A stretch of DNA of 64,000 nt, taken from Brevundimonas sp. ASV9 (lineage in GTDB: Bacteria > Pseudomonadota > Alphaproteobacteria > Caulobacterales > Caulobacteraceae). Positions 8,820 to 18,430 of this stretch are shown one piece after another. Each line of letters starts with the position of its first letter. Position 1 is the stretch's first letter. Location of the stretch: positions 1 to 64,000 of the forward strand of contig NZ_JAELUF010000004.1 in assembly GCF_016429195.1 (NCBI RefSeq), in the 5' to 3' direction. A model generated the notes under the pieces. It worked only from the letters and a program-made list of their open reading frames with translations. It did not search any database and was not told the DNA's origin. Both the position numbers and the translations under genes were made by a program.

Positions 8820-9176
8820 TCAGCCGCAGCGGACCTGTTCGATGATGCCGGTCTGTTCGTTGTAGAAGATGTTCAGACGATAGGCGGAGAAGTCCTGCGT
8901 TACCGGGCAGGTGGTGCAGGTCACGCGCCGGTTGACGACGTCCACGGGCACTGGGATTTCGGTCCGGGACTTGCCGACAAGATATTGCATCTCGCCGGCC
9001 TTGCACACGTCCTCCGTCTGGGCGGTCGGCATCCGGCTGCCGACGGGCGGATTCAACTGGGCCTGCTCGACCGCGCGCGGCGCGGGCGCCTCAGAAACCG
9101 GCGTCGAACAGGCAGCCAGCAGAACCAGTCCGATCAGGCCGCCTTTTCCCAGCGCCCTTCGTCCGTTTGACGCCAA
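8820..9176 (-). CDS. I78-type peptidase inhibitor-like lipoprotein (copy 2)
   Basis: A lipoprotein with lipobox LLAAC and the I78 pattern YLVGKSRTEIPVPV ... YRLNIFYNEQTGIIEQVRCG, with the same central CTTC as copy 1. The frame is open to an ATG at 9272, but that start would bury the signal sequence behind 30 residues. The TTG at 9176 gives a charged n-region (RRALGKGG) directly before the hydrophobic core and overlaps the end of holC by 43 nt; I prefer it. The start is not certain. Confidence 0.72.
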   Translation of the reverse strand: MASNGRRALGKGGLIGLVLLAACSTPVSEAPAPRAVEQAQLNPPVGSRMPTAQTEDVCKAGEMQYLVGKSRTEIPVPVDVVNRRVTCTTCPVTQDFSAYRLNIFYNEQTGIIEQVRCG

Positions 9177-9592
9177 TAGGCCAGGTTCGCGCCCTGCCCC
9201 TTCAGCGCCTTCCAGCGTCCCCGCGCGTGTTGCAAAGCCGGCTCGTCGCGACCGTCGAAAATAATGAAGCATCTTTCGAACCCTTCCGTCCCGCCCAGTT
9301 CTGCGTCGTCGACTATGAACAGCGCCTGAGCGCCGTTCAGGTTCTCGCCCGTCTCGCTCAACAGCACAGGCTGACGCTCGGCATGGGGCTGATCGGCCCG
9401 GCCGTGCGGCAGGAAGCTGTCATCGCGAAACGTCCACAGCGTCTCGTCGACCTCATCCAGTCGATGCGAATGCGACGATTTGATCATGGCCCGCCAGCCC
9501 CGCTCGATCGTCTTTTCGAGCAGGGTTGGCAGCACCTGATCCAGCGATGAACGCTCCAGGTGATAGAACCAGATTTCGGGCTTGTCGCTCAC
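9134..9592 (-). CDS. holC: DNA polymerase III chi subunit
   Basis: 152 residues; the N-terminal pattern EIWFYHLERSSLDQVLPTLLEKTIERGWRAMI and the middle WTFRDDSFLPHG are typical of HolC, which with psi links SSB to the clamp loader. Start is the GTG at 9592, after AGAGCC. pepA ends 21 nt upstream, as in many alphaproteobacteria, where pepA and holC are adjacent. Confidence 0.92.
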   Translation of the reverse strand: MSDKPEIWFYHLERSSLDQVLPTLLEKTIERGWRAMIKSSHSHRLDEVDETLWTFRDDSFLPHGRADQPHAERQPVLLSETGENLNGAQALFIVDDAELGGTEGFERCFIIFDGRDEPALQHARGRWKALKGQGANLAYWRQTDEGRWEKAA

Positions 9593-9613
9593 CCGGCTCT
9601 ACCTCCCGACCGA

Positions 9614-11089
9614 TCAGCCTTCGTAGGAATCCGCGACCATCCGGTCCAGAGTCCGCACAGCGAAGCCGACGCCGCCTTCCGGCACGGTGGGGCTGGGGCT
9701 CTTGTTGGCCCAGGCCGTCGGGGCGATGTCCAGGTGCGCCCACGGCACGCCGTTGGTGAAGCGTTGCAGGAACAGGGCGGCGGTGATCGAGCCACCGGCG
9801 CGGCCGTTTCCGGTGTTCTTCACATCGGCGATCTTGGAATCGATGTGCTGCTCGTAGATGGCCGGGATCGGCATGCGCCAGAAGTTCTCGCCGACCTTCT
9901 TGGCCGCGGCTAGGATCGGGTCGGCGACATCGTCGGAGTTCGAGAAGACGCCGGCGTAATCCAGACCCAGAGCCACGATCATCGCACCCGTCAGGGTGGC
10001 CAGGTCGATCATGAACTTCGGCTTGAAACGCTCCTGCGTGTACCAGAGGGCGTCGGCCAGGACGAGGCGACCTTCGGCGTCGGTGTTGATGACCTCCACC
10101 GTCTGACCCGACATGGACACGACCACGTCGCCCGGACGCTGGGCGTTGCCGTCCGGCATGTTTTCGACCAAGCCCAGAACGCCAATGACGTTGGCCTTGG
10201 CCTTGCGGCTGGCCAGGGCGATCATGGTGCCGGTCACGGCGGCCGCGCCGCCCATGTCCCACTTCATGTCTTCCATACCGTCCGCCGGCTTGATCGAGAT
10301 GCCGCCAGTGTCGAAACAGACGCCCTTGCCGACGAAGGCCAGGGGCTGAGCGCCGGCTTCGCCGCCGTTCCACTTCATGATCGCAAGCTGGCTTTCGCGA
10401 CGGCTGCCCTGGCCCACGCCCAACAGCGTGCGCATGCCCAGCTTCTCCATCTCGGCCTCGCCGAGGATTTCGACCTCCAAGCCCAGGCTCTCCAGCGCCT
10501 TCACCCGCTTGGCGAACTCGGCCGGATACAGGACGTTGGCGGGTTCGGACACCAGGTCGCGCGCGAAGATCACGCCGTCGGCCACCGCCGACAGCGGCTC
10601 CAGCGCGGCTTCTGCGCCTCGCAGGTCGGTCGTGACCACGCGGATGGCGGTGATCGACGGAATCTTGTCGGCCTTTTGCGTCGTGCGATATTTGTCGAAG
10701 CGATAGGCGGCCAGACGCGCGGCGAAACCGACGCGGGCGGCCTGCTCAGGCGACAGGTCCGAAGCGTCGATCGTCAGCACCTCGGCGCCCGACAGCTTGA
10801 CCGCCGCATAGGCGTTGCCGCCGAAGGCCTCGACCGCCAGATCGTCCAGCTTGTCCTTGGCGCCTGCGCCGACCAGCAGCACGGCGTCCGCCTCGACGCC
10901 CGCCGGCGCGGCGATGCTCAGGCTCTGCCCGGCCTTGCCGGTGAAACGACCCTTGCTCGCCGCCTTGGTCAAGGCGCCGTTGGCCTTGCCGTCCAGCGCG
11001 GTCCCGGCGGCGGTGAAGGTGCGGTCTTCAAAAACGGGAACGGCCAAGATTTCGGCGGCGTCCACGGCGGCGACGAATTCGATCTTCAT
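9614..11089 (-). CDS. pepA: Leucyl aminopeptidase (M17)
   Basis: 491 residues. The M17 signature NTDAEGRL is present, with metal and catalytic residues in GKGVCFDTGGISIKP and MKWDMGGAA. PepA removes N-terminal residues from peptides in the cytoplasm as a two-metal hexamer and can also bind DNA in some bacteria. Divergent from lptF, leaving a 143-nt promoter region between the two start codons. Confidence 0.97.
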   Translation of the reverse strand: MKIEFVAAVDAAEILAVPVFEDRTFTAAGTALDGKANGALTKAASKGRFTGKAGQSLSIAAPAGVEADAVLLVGAGAKDKLDDLAVEAFGGNAYAAVKLSGAEVLTIDASDLSPEQAARVGFAARLAAYRFDKYRTTQKADKIPSITAIRVVTTDLRGAEAALEPLSAVADGVIFARDLVSEPANVLYPAEFAKRVKALESLGLEVEILGEAEMEKLGMRTLLGVGQGSRRESQLAIMKWNGGEAGAQPLAFVGKGVCFDTGGISIKPADGMEDMKWDMGGAAAVTGTMIALASRKAKANVIGVLGLVENMPDGNAQRPGDVVVSMSGQTVEVINTDAEGRLVLADALWYTQERFKPKFMIDLATLTGAMIVALGLDYAGVFSNSDDVADPILAAAKKVGENFWRMPIPAIYEQHIDSKIADVKNTGNGRAGGSITAALFLQRFTNGVPWAHLDIAPTAWANKSPSPTVPEGGVGFAVRTLDRMVADSYEG

Positions 11090-11232
11090 TCAATCAACTC
11101 CAGCCAGGCCCCACCCGGCGTCTGCAAACAGCAAAATGACAACGGCGCGTCTGCTTGTCGCGGACGCGCCCTGATGTGCTACTAGATGCGCCTCAATGTC
11201 GCCGCCTGCAACCGGGCGAAGTCCATCCGCCC

Positions 11233-12369
11233 ATGACCCTGATTCAAAGATACCTTTTTCGCCAGATCCTGTTTCCTGTGATCGCCGCGTGCGCAGCGCT
11301 GGCGGGAATCGGGATTCTGAGCCAGAGCCTCGACCAACTCCAGGTCATTGTGGAGCGGGGTCAGAGCGTGTGGATCATGGTCAAGCTGACCCTGCTCGCC
11401 CTGCCGCAACTGCTGTCGGTGATTCTGCCGATCGGCCTTTTCGTCGGCGCCCTGATCGCCCTGACCCGTCTGCAACGCGAGCAGGAGCTGACGGCGGCCT
11501 TCGCGGGGGGCATGACCCGGTGGCAGGTCATATCGCCGGCCGCGCGCATCGCCGTACTGGTCGCCCTGGTCACTCTGCTGGTCAATGTCTTCATTCTGCC
11601 CTGGGCGCAGCAGGAGGCGCGGCGTCAGGCGTTCGACATCCGCACCGACCTCGCCGCCCTGCTGGTCGAGGAAGGCCAGTTCGTTCAGGGGCCTGACGGC
11701 CTGACCGTCTATGTGCAGCAGATTGAACAGAATGGTCTGTTGAAGAACCTGTTTGTCTATCTGGACGACAAGGACAAGGTCACGACCTGGAACGCGTCGG
11801 AGGCGCGCTTCAGCCGCGACGCCGGCGGCATTCCGATCCTGACCATGATCGACGGCTCGGCCCAGCGCTACTCGTCGGGCGGCGTGCTGGAGACGCTGTC
11901 GTTCGGGCGATACGATTTCTCTCTCGCGCCCTTTGTCGGCGTGACCGACACTATTCGCTACAAGCCGACCGACCTCTATCTGCGCCAGCTGCTGAATCCG
12001 ACGGCCAAGGTGCTCGAGGTCGCCGGCTCGCGCGGCGAACTGCTGGCCGAGGCGCATTCGCGGCTGGCCTCGCCGCTCTACGCCATGGTCGCCATGGCCC
12101 TGGCGCTTTCGGCCATCCTGGGCGGCGCCTTCAGCCGCACCGGTTATACCTTGCGCATCGCCAAGGCGGCGGGCCTGTTCCTTGTCCTGCGCGTTATCGG
12201 CTACGGCCTTGTCGCCGCCAGCGCCTGGAACGGCTGGATGAACGTGCTGCAGTACGTCGTGCCGATCGTAGCCATCGTCGTCGCCCTGCGGGTTCTGTTC
12301 CGCGCGCTGAAGCCGCGTCGCAGCCGGACCAACGCCGCCTTGCGCGATTTGAAGACCAAGTTCGCATGA
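11233..12369 (+). CDS. lptF: LPS export permease LptF
   Basis: 378 residues from the ATG at 11233 (MTLIQRYLFRQI), the usual LptF start; upstream extension to 11155 would put 26 polar residues before the first helix. Three N-terminal membrane helices, a periplasmic jellyroll domain and three C-terminal helices are recognisable. LptF with LptG and LptB2 extracts LPS from the inner membrane. The stop overlaps the lptG start (ATGA). Confidence 0.95.
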   Translation: MTLIQRYLFRQILFPVIAACAALAGIGILSQSLDQLQVIVERGQSVWIMVKLTLLALPQLLSVILPIGLFVGALIALTRLQREQELTAAFAGGMTRWQVISPAARIAVLVALVTLLVNVFILPWAQQEARRQAFDIRTDLAALLVEEGQFVQGPDGLTVYVQQIEQNGLLKNLFVYLDDKDKVTTWNASEARFSRDAGGIPILTMIDGSAQRYSSGGVLETLSFGRYDFSLAPFVGVTDTIRYKPTDLYLRQLLNPTAKVLEVAGSRGELLAEAHSRLASPLYAMVAMALALSAILGGAFSRTGYTLRIAKAAGLFLVLRVIGYGLVAASAWNGWMNVLQYVVPIVAIVVALRVLFRALKPRRSRTNAALRDLKTKFA

Positions 12370-13505
12370 CCGCCGTCGTCGCCTCCGCCCGTCGTTCGCC
12401 GCATATCCCCCGTCTGGGTGGGATCGAACGCTATGTGCTGGTCCAGCAGCTGAAATCGCTGGGCGTGGCCCTGGCCGTAATTTCGGCCCTCGTCATGCTG
12501 ATCGACTTTGTCGAGGTCTCGCGCGGCGTCGGCTCGGCGCAGGATTTGTCGGCCGTCCGCATTTTCGGCCTGGTGCTGCTGAAGTCGCCCTCGGTCATCG
12601 TGCAGTTGATGCCGTTCGTCTTCCTGTTCGGCACCCTGTCGGCCTTCATCAGCCTGAACCGACGCAGCGAACTGATCGCCATGCGTGCGGCGGGCGTCTC
12701 CGCCTGGCGGTTCGTCCTGCCGGCGGCCGGCATGGCCTTCGTCCTGGGCGTGCTGACCGTCACGGTGCTGGGCCCGATGGCGTCGGCCGGCGACGGTCTG
12801 TGGCAACGCGAGCGCGCGCGGATTTCCGGCACGGCGCCCGGCGGCGACCCCAAGGAAGCGATCTGGCTGCGCGAGGGCGACGATCAGCGCCAGATGATCA
12901 TCCGCGCCGGCCAGCAGGACCGCGCCAACGCCCGACTGCTGAACGTCAGCTTCTTCATCTACACGACCGCGCCCGGCGGCGGTCGCACCTTCTCCGAACG
13001 GATCGACGCCAAGTCGGCTTCGCTGAACGCCGGCAGCTGGCGCCTGACCGACGCCGTCGGCGCCCAGATCGGCCAGCGCGCCGTCACCTATTCCAGCCTG
13101 ACCCTGGTCTCCAGCCTGGCGGACGACGAAGCCTTCGATCGTTTCGCTCGACCGCAGGCCACGCCCTTCTGGTCGCTGCCCAACCAGATCAGCCGAATCG
13201 AAAACGCGGGCTTCACCTCGACCGCCTATCGCCTGCGCTTCCAGCAACTTCTGGCCACGCCGCTGGTGTTCGCCGCCATGTCCATCCTGGCCGCCGCCTT
13301 CTCGCTGCGGCTGATGCGATTGGGCGACCTGGCGCGCATGAGCGTGGCGGCTGTCGTGCTGGGCTTCGCCTTCTTCTTCCTGAACCAGTTCTCGTCGGCG
13401 ATGGGATCGGCCGAGGTCGTGGCGCCCTTCGTCGCCGCCTGGCTGCCGCCTGTTCTTACCGCGCTCGCAGCCTTGACCTTGCTGTTCTATACCGAAGACG
13501 GCTAA
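12366..13505 (+). CDS. lptG: LPS export permease LptG
   Basis: 379 residues with the same six-helix plus jellyroll layout as LptF. The N-terminal IERYVLVQQLKSLGVALAVI and MRAAGVSAWRFVLPA coupling-helix region are characteristic. Translationally coupled to lptF by a 4-nt overlap and 33 nt before lptD, so the LPS bridge components are made together. Confidence 0.95.
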   Translation: MTAVVASARRSPHIPRLGGIERYVLVQQLKSLGVALAVISALVMLIDFVEVSRGVGSAQDLSAVRIFGLVLLKSPSVIVQLMPFVFLFGTLSAFISLNRRSELIAMRAAGVSAWRFVLPAAGMAFVLGVLTVTVLGPMASAGDGLWQRERARISGTAPGGDPKEAIWLREGDDQRQMIIRAGQQDRANARLLNVSFFIYTTAPGGGRTFSERIDAKSASLNAGSWRLTDAVGAQIGQRAVTYSSLTLVSSLADDEAFDRFARPQATPFWSLPNQISRIENAGFTSTAYRLRFQQLLATPLVFAAMSILAAAFSLRLMRLGDLARMSVAAVVLGFAFFFLNQFSSAMGSAEVVAPFVAAWLPPVLTALAALTLLFYTEDG

Positions 13506-13538
13506 TCGGGCGCTCGCTTCTCAGACTACGGATGGCCT

Positions 13539-15977
13539 ATGCAGGGTGATCGGCGCTTCGACGCTTTCAAAGCAAGGCTTCTCGCCGGTGCGGCCCTGGT
13601 CGCCTGCGCGCCCTTGGCGACGCCCGCATGGGCGCAAACCAACCCTCCAGCCGCAGCCGTACCTTCCGACGGCCTGCCGCCCGAAGCGGTCTATGTCGAT
13701 GCCGACAATGCGCGTCGCGAAGGCGACAACATCATCGTCAGCGGCACGCCCGAGAACCGCGCCTATGTCCGCACGCGCGGCCATGTGCTGCGCGGCGAGA
13801 ACCTGTCCTATGATCTGAACGCCGGTTCGGCGACGGCCGAAGGCCGCGTCGAGGCCATCGCGCCCGATGGCACCGTGGTTTACGCCAGCCGTCTCGAGCT
13901 GGACGAAAATCTGGAGACCGGCGTCGCCGTGGATTTCGCCACACGTCTGGCCAACGGCGCCAGTCTGATGGCCGCGACGGCTGTGCGCCGCAGCGAGAAC
14001 GTCAGCGAACTGAACTACGCCCGCTTCACCCCCTGCCCCATCTGTGACGACGACGGTCCCAAGACGCCGACCATCTCGATCCAGGCGGAAAAGGTGACGC
14101 AGGACGAGCAGTTGCGCGCGATCCTGTATCGCAACGCCGTCTTCTATATCGGGCCGGTGCCCGTCTTCTACACGCCCTTCTTCGCCCACCCCGACCCCTC
14201 GGTGGAGCGGGCCTCGGGCTTCCTGGTGCCCATCGTCAACTATGATGAGGGTCGCGGCGTTTCCGTCGAGGTTCCCTATCTGCATGTCGTGTCGCCGTCC
14301 GAGGACTGGCTGATCAGCCCGCAGATCAACACCAGGGTCGCGCCGCTGCTGAACCTGCAATGGCGGCGACGGTTCGCCAACGGCATGATCGTGGCGCGAG
14401 GTGGCTATACCTACGAGCGCGAGTTCGGCGACTTCGATCGAGACGGCGACGGCGATTTCGAAAGCAACGTCAAGTTCGGCGATCGCGAACACCGCAGCTA
14501 TCTGTTGTCGCACGGCGAGTTCGATCCGGATGGCCCATGGCGGTTCGGCTTCACGGCCGAGCGCACGTCGGACAAGACGCTGTTCGATCGCTATGACGTG
14601 CGCTCTCCGTATCAGGACAACGGCCTCTATTACGGCGACCGCCGTCGTCTGATCAGCCAGATCTACGCGGAACATCAGACCGATCGGTCTTACGTTTCGG
14701 TCGCGGCCTTCTCGATCCAGAGCCTGCGCCTGAACCCGGCCTTCGCCGCGACGGATTTCCGTGACGCCAACGGCTTCAAGGTGTTCGAGGACGACGACAC
14801 CCTGCCCTTCGTCGCCCCCTTGATCGATGCCCGCTGGGAGCCGCGCGAACTGGTCTTCGGCGGCCGGCTGCGCTTGAAGGGTTCAGCCGTTTCGCTCTAC
14901 CGCGACGCTTTCGTCGGCGCGCCGATCTTGAATCCGGAGATCGTCCCGCCCGTCACGACAGGTCTGGCCGGCGTGGACAGCCGCCGCATCACGGGTCAAG
15001 TGGAATGGCGACGGGCGATCGTCCTGCCCGTCGGCATGCGCGTGGAGCCGTTCGTCGATACGCGCGTCGATCTCTATTCCATGTCCGACCTGCCGCCGAT
15101 GATGGGCGTCGACAGCGACGAGACGGTCAGTCGATCCAGGTTCAGCGCGGGCGTGGACGTCACCTATCCCCTGATCAAACGCATCGCCGACGCCGACATC
15201 ATCCTGGAGCCGGTGGGTCAGTTCTCGGTCTCCAACAAGGTCAGCCTAGACCGCCGTATTCCGATCGAGGACTCCCAGGTCCTGGAACTGGACGAGTCGT
15301 CCTTGTTCCGCATGGATCGCTTCTCCGGCTACGATCTGCTGGAAGGCGGCGCGCGCGTGACGGCGGGCGGTCGCGCCACCATCCGCTGGGCCGAAGGTCG
15401 TAAGGCCAGCCTGTTTGTCGGACGCAGCTATCGCTTCGACCAGCAAGACGACTTCCGTACGTCGATTCCCGACGATCCCGCGCGTCTCTATGACCCGACA
15501 GGTCTGGCCTCCGAGACCTCGGATTGGGTGGTCCAGGGCGACTTCTCGCCGTCGGATCGCATCCGCAGCTGGTTCCACGCCACGGTCGACGGTTCGGGCG
15601 AGGTGCGCCGCGCCGAAGCGGCGCTGGACGGTCGCTGGGGCCGCCGCAACCTGGCGACCGTCAGCTACATTCTGGATCAGTCGAACCCCGTCGACGGGCC
15701 GCTGAACCGCAACTACGAATTTGTCCAGCTGGCGGGTCAGCAGTTCGTCTTCCAGAACTGGGGCTTCACCGTCGCCGGCATCGCCGATCTGGACCAGAAC
15801 GAGATCACGCGATCCGAAGTCGGCGTGCTGTTCGACGACGACTGCCTGCGGTTCGAGCTGGGTTATCGGCGCGACAACACCCGCGCACGGCCCGGCGGCC
15901 CGTCGGAAGGCATCTATGTGCGCCTAAACCTCGCCACTTTCGGAGGTTCAGGTTATGGACAGGGCGATATGCGTTGA
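13539..15977 (+). CDS. lptD: LPS assembly outer-membrane protein LptD
   Basis: 812 residues. A signal peptide ends near AWAQ (about residue 32), followed by the OstA/LptA-like jellyroll (DADNARREGDNIIVSGTPEN ...) and a C-terminal beta-barrel. A CPIC motif in FTPCPICDDDG is the alphaproteobacterial paired-cysteine site; this replaces the cysteine arrangement of E. coli. LptD with LptE inserts LPS into the outer leaflet. It is embedded between lptG and surA, and SurA folds LptD in E. coli. Confidence 0.96.
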   Translation: MQGDRRFDAFKARLLAGAALVACAPLATPAWAQTNPPAAAVPSDGLPPEAVYVDADNARREGDNIIVSGTPENRAYVRTRGHVLRGENLSYDLNAGSATAEGRVEAIAPDGTVVYASRLELDENLETGVAVDFATRLANGASLMAATAVRRSENVSELNYARFTPCPICDDDGPKTPTISIQAEKVTQDEQLRAILYRNAVFYIGPVPVFYTPFFAHPDPSVERASGFLVPIVNYDEGRGVSVEVPYLHVVSPSEDWLISPQINTRVAPLLNLQWRRRFANGMIVARGGYTYEREFGDFDRDGDGDFESNVKFGDREHRSYLLSHGEFDPDGPWRFGFTAERTSDKTLFDRYDVRSPYQDNGLYYGDRRRLISQIYAEHQTDRSYVSVAAFSIQSLRLNPAFAATDFRDANGFKVFEDDDTLPFVAPLIDARWEPRELVFGGRLRLKGSAVSLYRDAFVGAPILNPEIVPPVTTGLAGVDSRRITGQVEWRRAIVLPVGMRVEPFVDTRVDLYSMSDLPPMMGVDSDETVSRSRFSAGVDVTYPLIKRIADADIILEPVGQFSVSNKVSLDRRIPIEDSQVLELDESSLFRMDRFSGYDLLEGGARVTAGGRATIRWAEGRKASLFVGRSYRFDQQDDFRTSIPDDPARLYDPTGLASETSDWVVQGDFSPSDRIRSWFHATVDGSGEVRRAEAALDGRWGRRNLATVSYILDQSNPVDGPLNRNYEFVQLAGQQFVFQNWGFTVAGIADLDQNEITRSEVGVLFDDDCLRFELGYRRDNTRARPGGPSEGIYVRLNLATFGGSGYGQGDMR

Positions 15978-16049
15978 GCATGACGCTTTACGGGGCGCGA
16001 CCGCCTGCCGGCCTGGCTGGCGGACCGCTGTGAGGAATCAGGACGACCA

Positions 16050-17417
16050 ATGGGTTTGATGCGTTATTCGACGGGGGCTGCGCTCGCGGCAGTCCTCCTC
16101 GCCGGTTCGGCCTATGCCCAGACGGCGCCCGCCCCGGCACAGACCCCCACGCCCGCGCAAGGTCCTGCGGCCGGCGCGCCGAATCCTGCGGCTGAAGAGG
16201 CGCCGACGCCGGCGCGCGCCGAGCCTCAGTTCGAAATGGCCGACGGCATCGTCGCCACGGTCAACGACAAGATCATCACCGGCTATGACCTTCGTCAGCG
16301 CATGCTGATGCTGATCGCCTCGTCGCAGGTCCAGCCGACCGAGCAGAACCTGCCCGCCATTCAGCAGGCCGCCCTGAACGCCCTGATCGAGGATCGCCTC
16401 AAGGATCAGGAGATGGCCAAGTTCGAGAGCCTGAAGGTCACGGACGAGGAAATCGACGGCGAGATCGCCGAAATGGCCCGCGCCGCAGGCACGACGCCGC
16501 AGGCCTATCTGCAGTTCCTGCAACAGGGCGGCATCCAGCCCGCCGCCTTCCGTGACAACCTGCGCACCCAGATCGGCTGGAGCCAGCTGATTCCGGGCCG
16601 CTTCAACAGCCGCGCCCGCGCCAGCACCCTTCAGGTCGATCAGGAAGTCCGTCGTCTGAACGAGGCGGCCTCCAAGCCCCAGTTCCTGCTTGGGGAAATC
16701 TACATAGACGCCGCCCGCGTCGGCGGAGCCCAGGCGGCGCTGAACGGCGCTCGCCAACTCGTGCAGCAGATCATCCAGGGCGCGCCGTTCCAGGCCGTCG
16801 CCCAGCAGTTCTCCGCCGCCCCCTCGGCCAGCGCCCGCGTGCCGGGCGATGCGGGCTGGGTGGTCAAGGATTCGCTCCAGCCGGCTGTACAGTCAGTGTT
16901 GGAACAGCTCCAGCCGGGCCAGCTGTCGAATCCTATCGTCGTCGATGGCGGCGTCTATATCCTCTACCTGCGCGACAAGCGTGACGGCGCCTCGACCAGC
17001 CTGGTGTCGCTGAAACAGGTCATGGTCGAACTGCCCGAAACCGCGTCGGAAGCCGATGTCGCGGCCGCGACCGCCAAGCTGGAAGGCCTGCGCGACGGCC
17101 TGACCTGCGACAACATCATCTCTCAGGCCCGCGCGACGCAGGGCGTCCTGGGCGCCGACCTTGGCGAATCGGATGTCGCCAATCTGGCGCCCCAGTTCCA
17201 GCAGTTCGCCCGCACCGGTGAAATCGGTTCGGTCTCGACGCCGATCCGCACCCCGCTGGGTCTGCACCTGGTCGCCGTTTGCGGGCGTCGCGTCGGCGGG
17301 CCGGAAGCGCCGAACCGTCAGCAGGTCGAAAACCGTCTGCGCGCCCAGAACCTGGCCGTGCTGGAGCGCCGGTATCTGCGCGATCTGCGCAGCGACGCCC
17401 TGATCGAGTTCAAATGA
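16050..17417 (+). CDS. surA: SurA-type periplasmic peptidyl-prolyl isomerase
   Basis: 455 residues. Signal peptide (cleavage after SAYAQ), a Pro/Ala-rich linker, then the SurA N-domain (ADGIVATVNDKIITGYDLRQR) and PpiC parvulin sequence around residues 220-320 (FQAVAQQFSAAPSA ... DAGWV). A second parvulin-like stretch follows (LVSLKQVMVELPETAS). It chaperones outer-membrane barrels, and its place directly after lptD suggests co-production with its main client. The stop overlaps the pdxA start. Confidence 0.93.
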   Translation: MGLMRYSTGAALAAVLLAGSAYAQTAPAPAQTPTPAQGPAAGAPNPAAEEAPTPARAEPQFEMADGIVATVNDKIITGYDLRQRMLMLIASSQVQPTEQNLPAIQQAALNALIEDRLKDQEMAKFESLKVTDEEIDGEIAEMARAAGTTPQAYLQFLQQGGIQPAAFRDNLRTQIGWSQLIPGRFNSRARASTLQVDQEVRRLNEAASKPQFLLGEIYIDAARVGGAQAALNGARQLVQQIIQGAPFQAVAQQFSAAPSASARVPGDAGWVVKDSLQPAVQSVLEQLQPGQLSNPIVVDGGVYILYLRDKRDGASTSLVSLKQVMVELPETASEADVAAATAKLEGLRDGLTCDNIISQARATQGVLGADLGESDVANLAPQFQQFARTGEIGSVSTPIRTPLGLHLVAVCGRRVGGPEAPNRQQVENRLRAQNLAVLERRYLRDLRSDALIEFK

Positions 17418-18430
17418 CCCCAGCGGTCGCGCCTTTGGTCCTGACGCTGGGCGAACCCGCCGGCGTCGGGCCGGAGATCGTGGCCGCCGCCTGGAAAATG
17501 TTGCGCGCCGACCAGACGGCCTTTGCTGTGATCGGCGACGCGGCGCTGATGCGGACGCAGGGTGTTCCCGTGGCCGAGATCGGGGTTCCCGGCGACGCCG
17601 GCGGCCTGTTCGGCTCCGCCCTTCCCGTCATCCATCGCCCCCTGCCCGCCCCGGTCGTGGTCGGGTCGCCCGACCCGGCCAATGCCTCGGCCGTCGCGGA
17701 CGGCATCGAGGAGGCGGTCAGCTTCGCCCTGTCCGGCGAGGCGTCCGGCGTCGTCACCGCCCCGATCGCCAAGGCGCCGATGTACGCCTCGGGCTTTCGC
17801 TTTCCCGGCCATACCGAGTTCATCGCCGAACTGACGGCCGATGCGCCATACGCCGGTACGCGCGGCCCGGTGATGATGCTGACGGCCCAAAATCTGCGCG
17901 CCTGCCTCGTCACCATTCACGTCGCCCTGGATCAGGTGCCGGAACTAGTCACGGCTGAGCGTGTCGCCCGCACCGCCCGCGTTGTCCACGAAAGCCTGAA
18001 ACGCGACTTCGCCATCGCCCGCCCGCGCCTGTCCATGGCGGCCCTCAATCCCCACGCAGGCGAAGGCGGCGCCCTGGGTCTGCAGGAACGCGACATCCTG
18101 ATCCCCGTCGCCGAACAGCTTCGCGCCGAGGGGATCGACATCACCGACCCGCGACCGGCCGACACCCTGTTCCATGACGAGGCGCGCGCGACCTATGACG
18201 CGGCCATCTGCATGTATCACGACCAGGCCCTGATCCCGGTCAAGACGCTGGACTTCTGGGGCGGCGTCAACGTCTCCCTGGGCCTGCCAATCATCCGCAC
18301 CTCGCCCGATCACGGCACCGGCTTCGACATCGCCGGCAAGGGCGTCGCACGTCCGGACAGTCTGATCGCCGCCATTCGCCTGGCATCGGAGATGGCGGCG
18401 GCCCGCGCCGCGCGCTATCAGGGCGTGTGA
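17414..18430 (+). CDS. pdxA: 4-hydroxythreonine-4-phosphate dehydrogenase
   Basis: 338 residues from the ATG at 17414, which overlaps the surA stop (ATGA). The start TLGEPAGVGPEI and the metal-ligand region FPGHTEFIAEL, GEGGALGLQERD and MYHDQALIPVKTL are diagnostic. The enzyme makes the amino-ketone precursor of pyridoxal phosphate. The surA-pdxA-rsmA order is a common proteobacterial operon. Confidence 0.97.
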   Translation: MTPAVAPLVLTLGEPAGVGPEIVAAAWKMLRADQTAFAVIGDAALMRTQGVPVAEIGVPGDAGGLFGSALPVIHRPLPAPVVVGSPDPANASAVADGIEEAVSFALSGEASGVVTAPIAKAPMYASGFRFPGHTEFIAELTADAPYAGTRGPVMMLTAQNLRACLVTIHVALDQVPELVTAERVARTARVVHESLKRDFAIARPRLSMAALNPHAGEGGALGLQERDILIPVAEQLRAEGIDITDPRPADTLFHDEARATYDAAICMYHDQALIPVKTLDFWGGVNVSLGLPIIRTSPDHGTGFDIAGKGVARPDSLIAAIRLASEMAAARAARYQGV

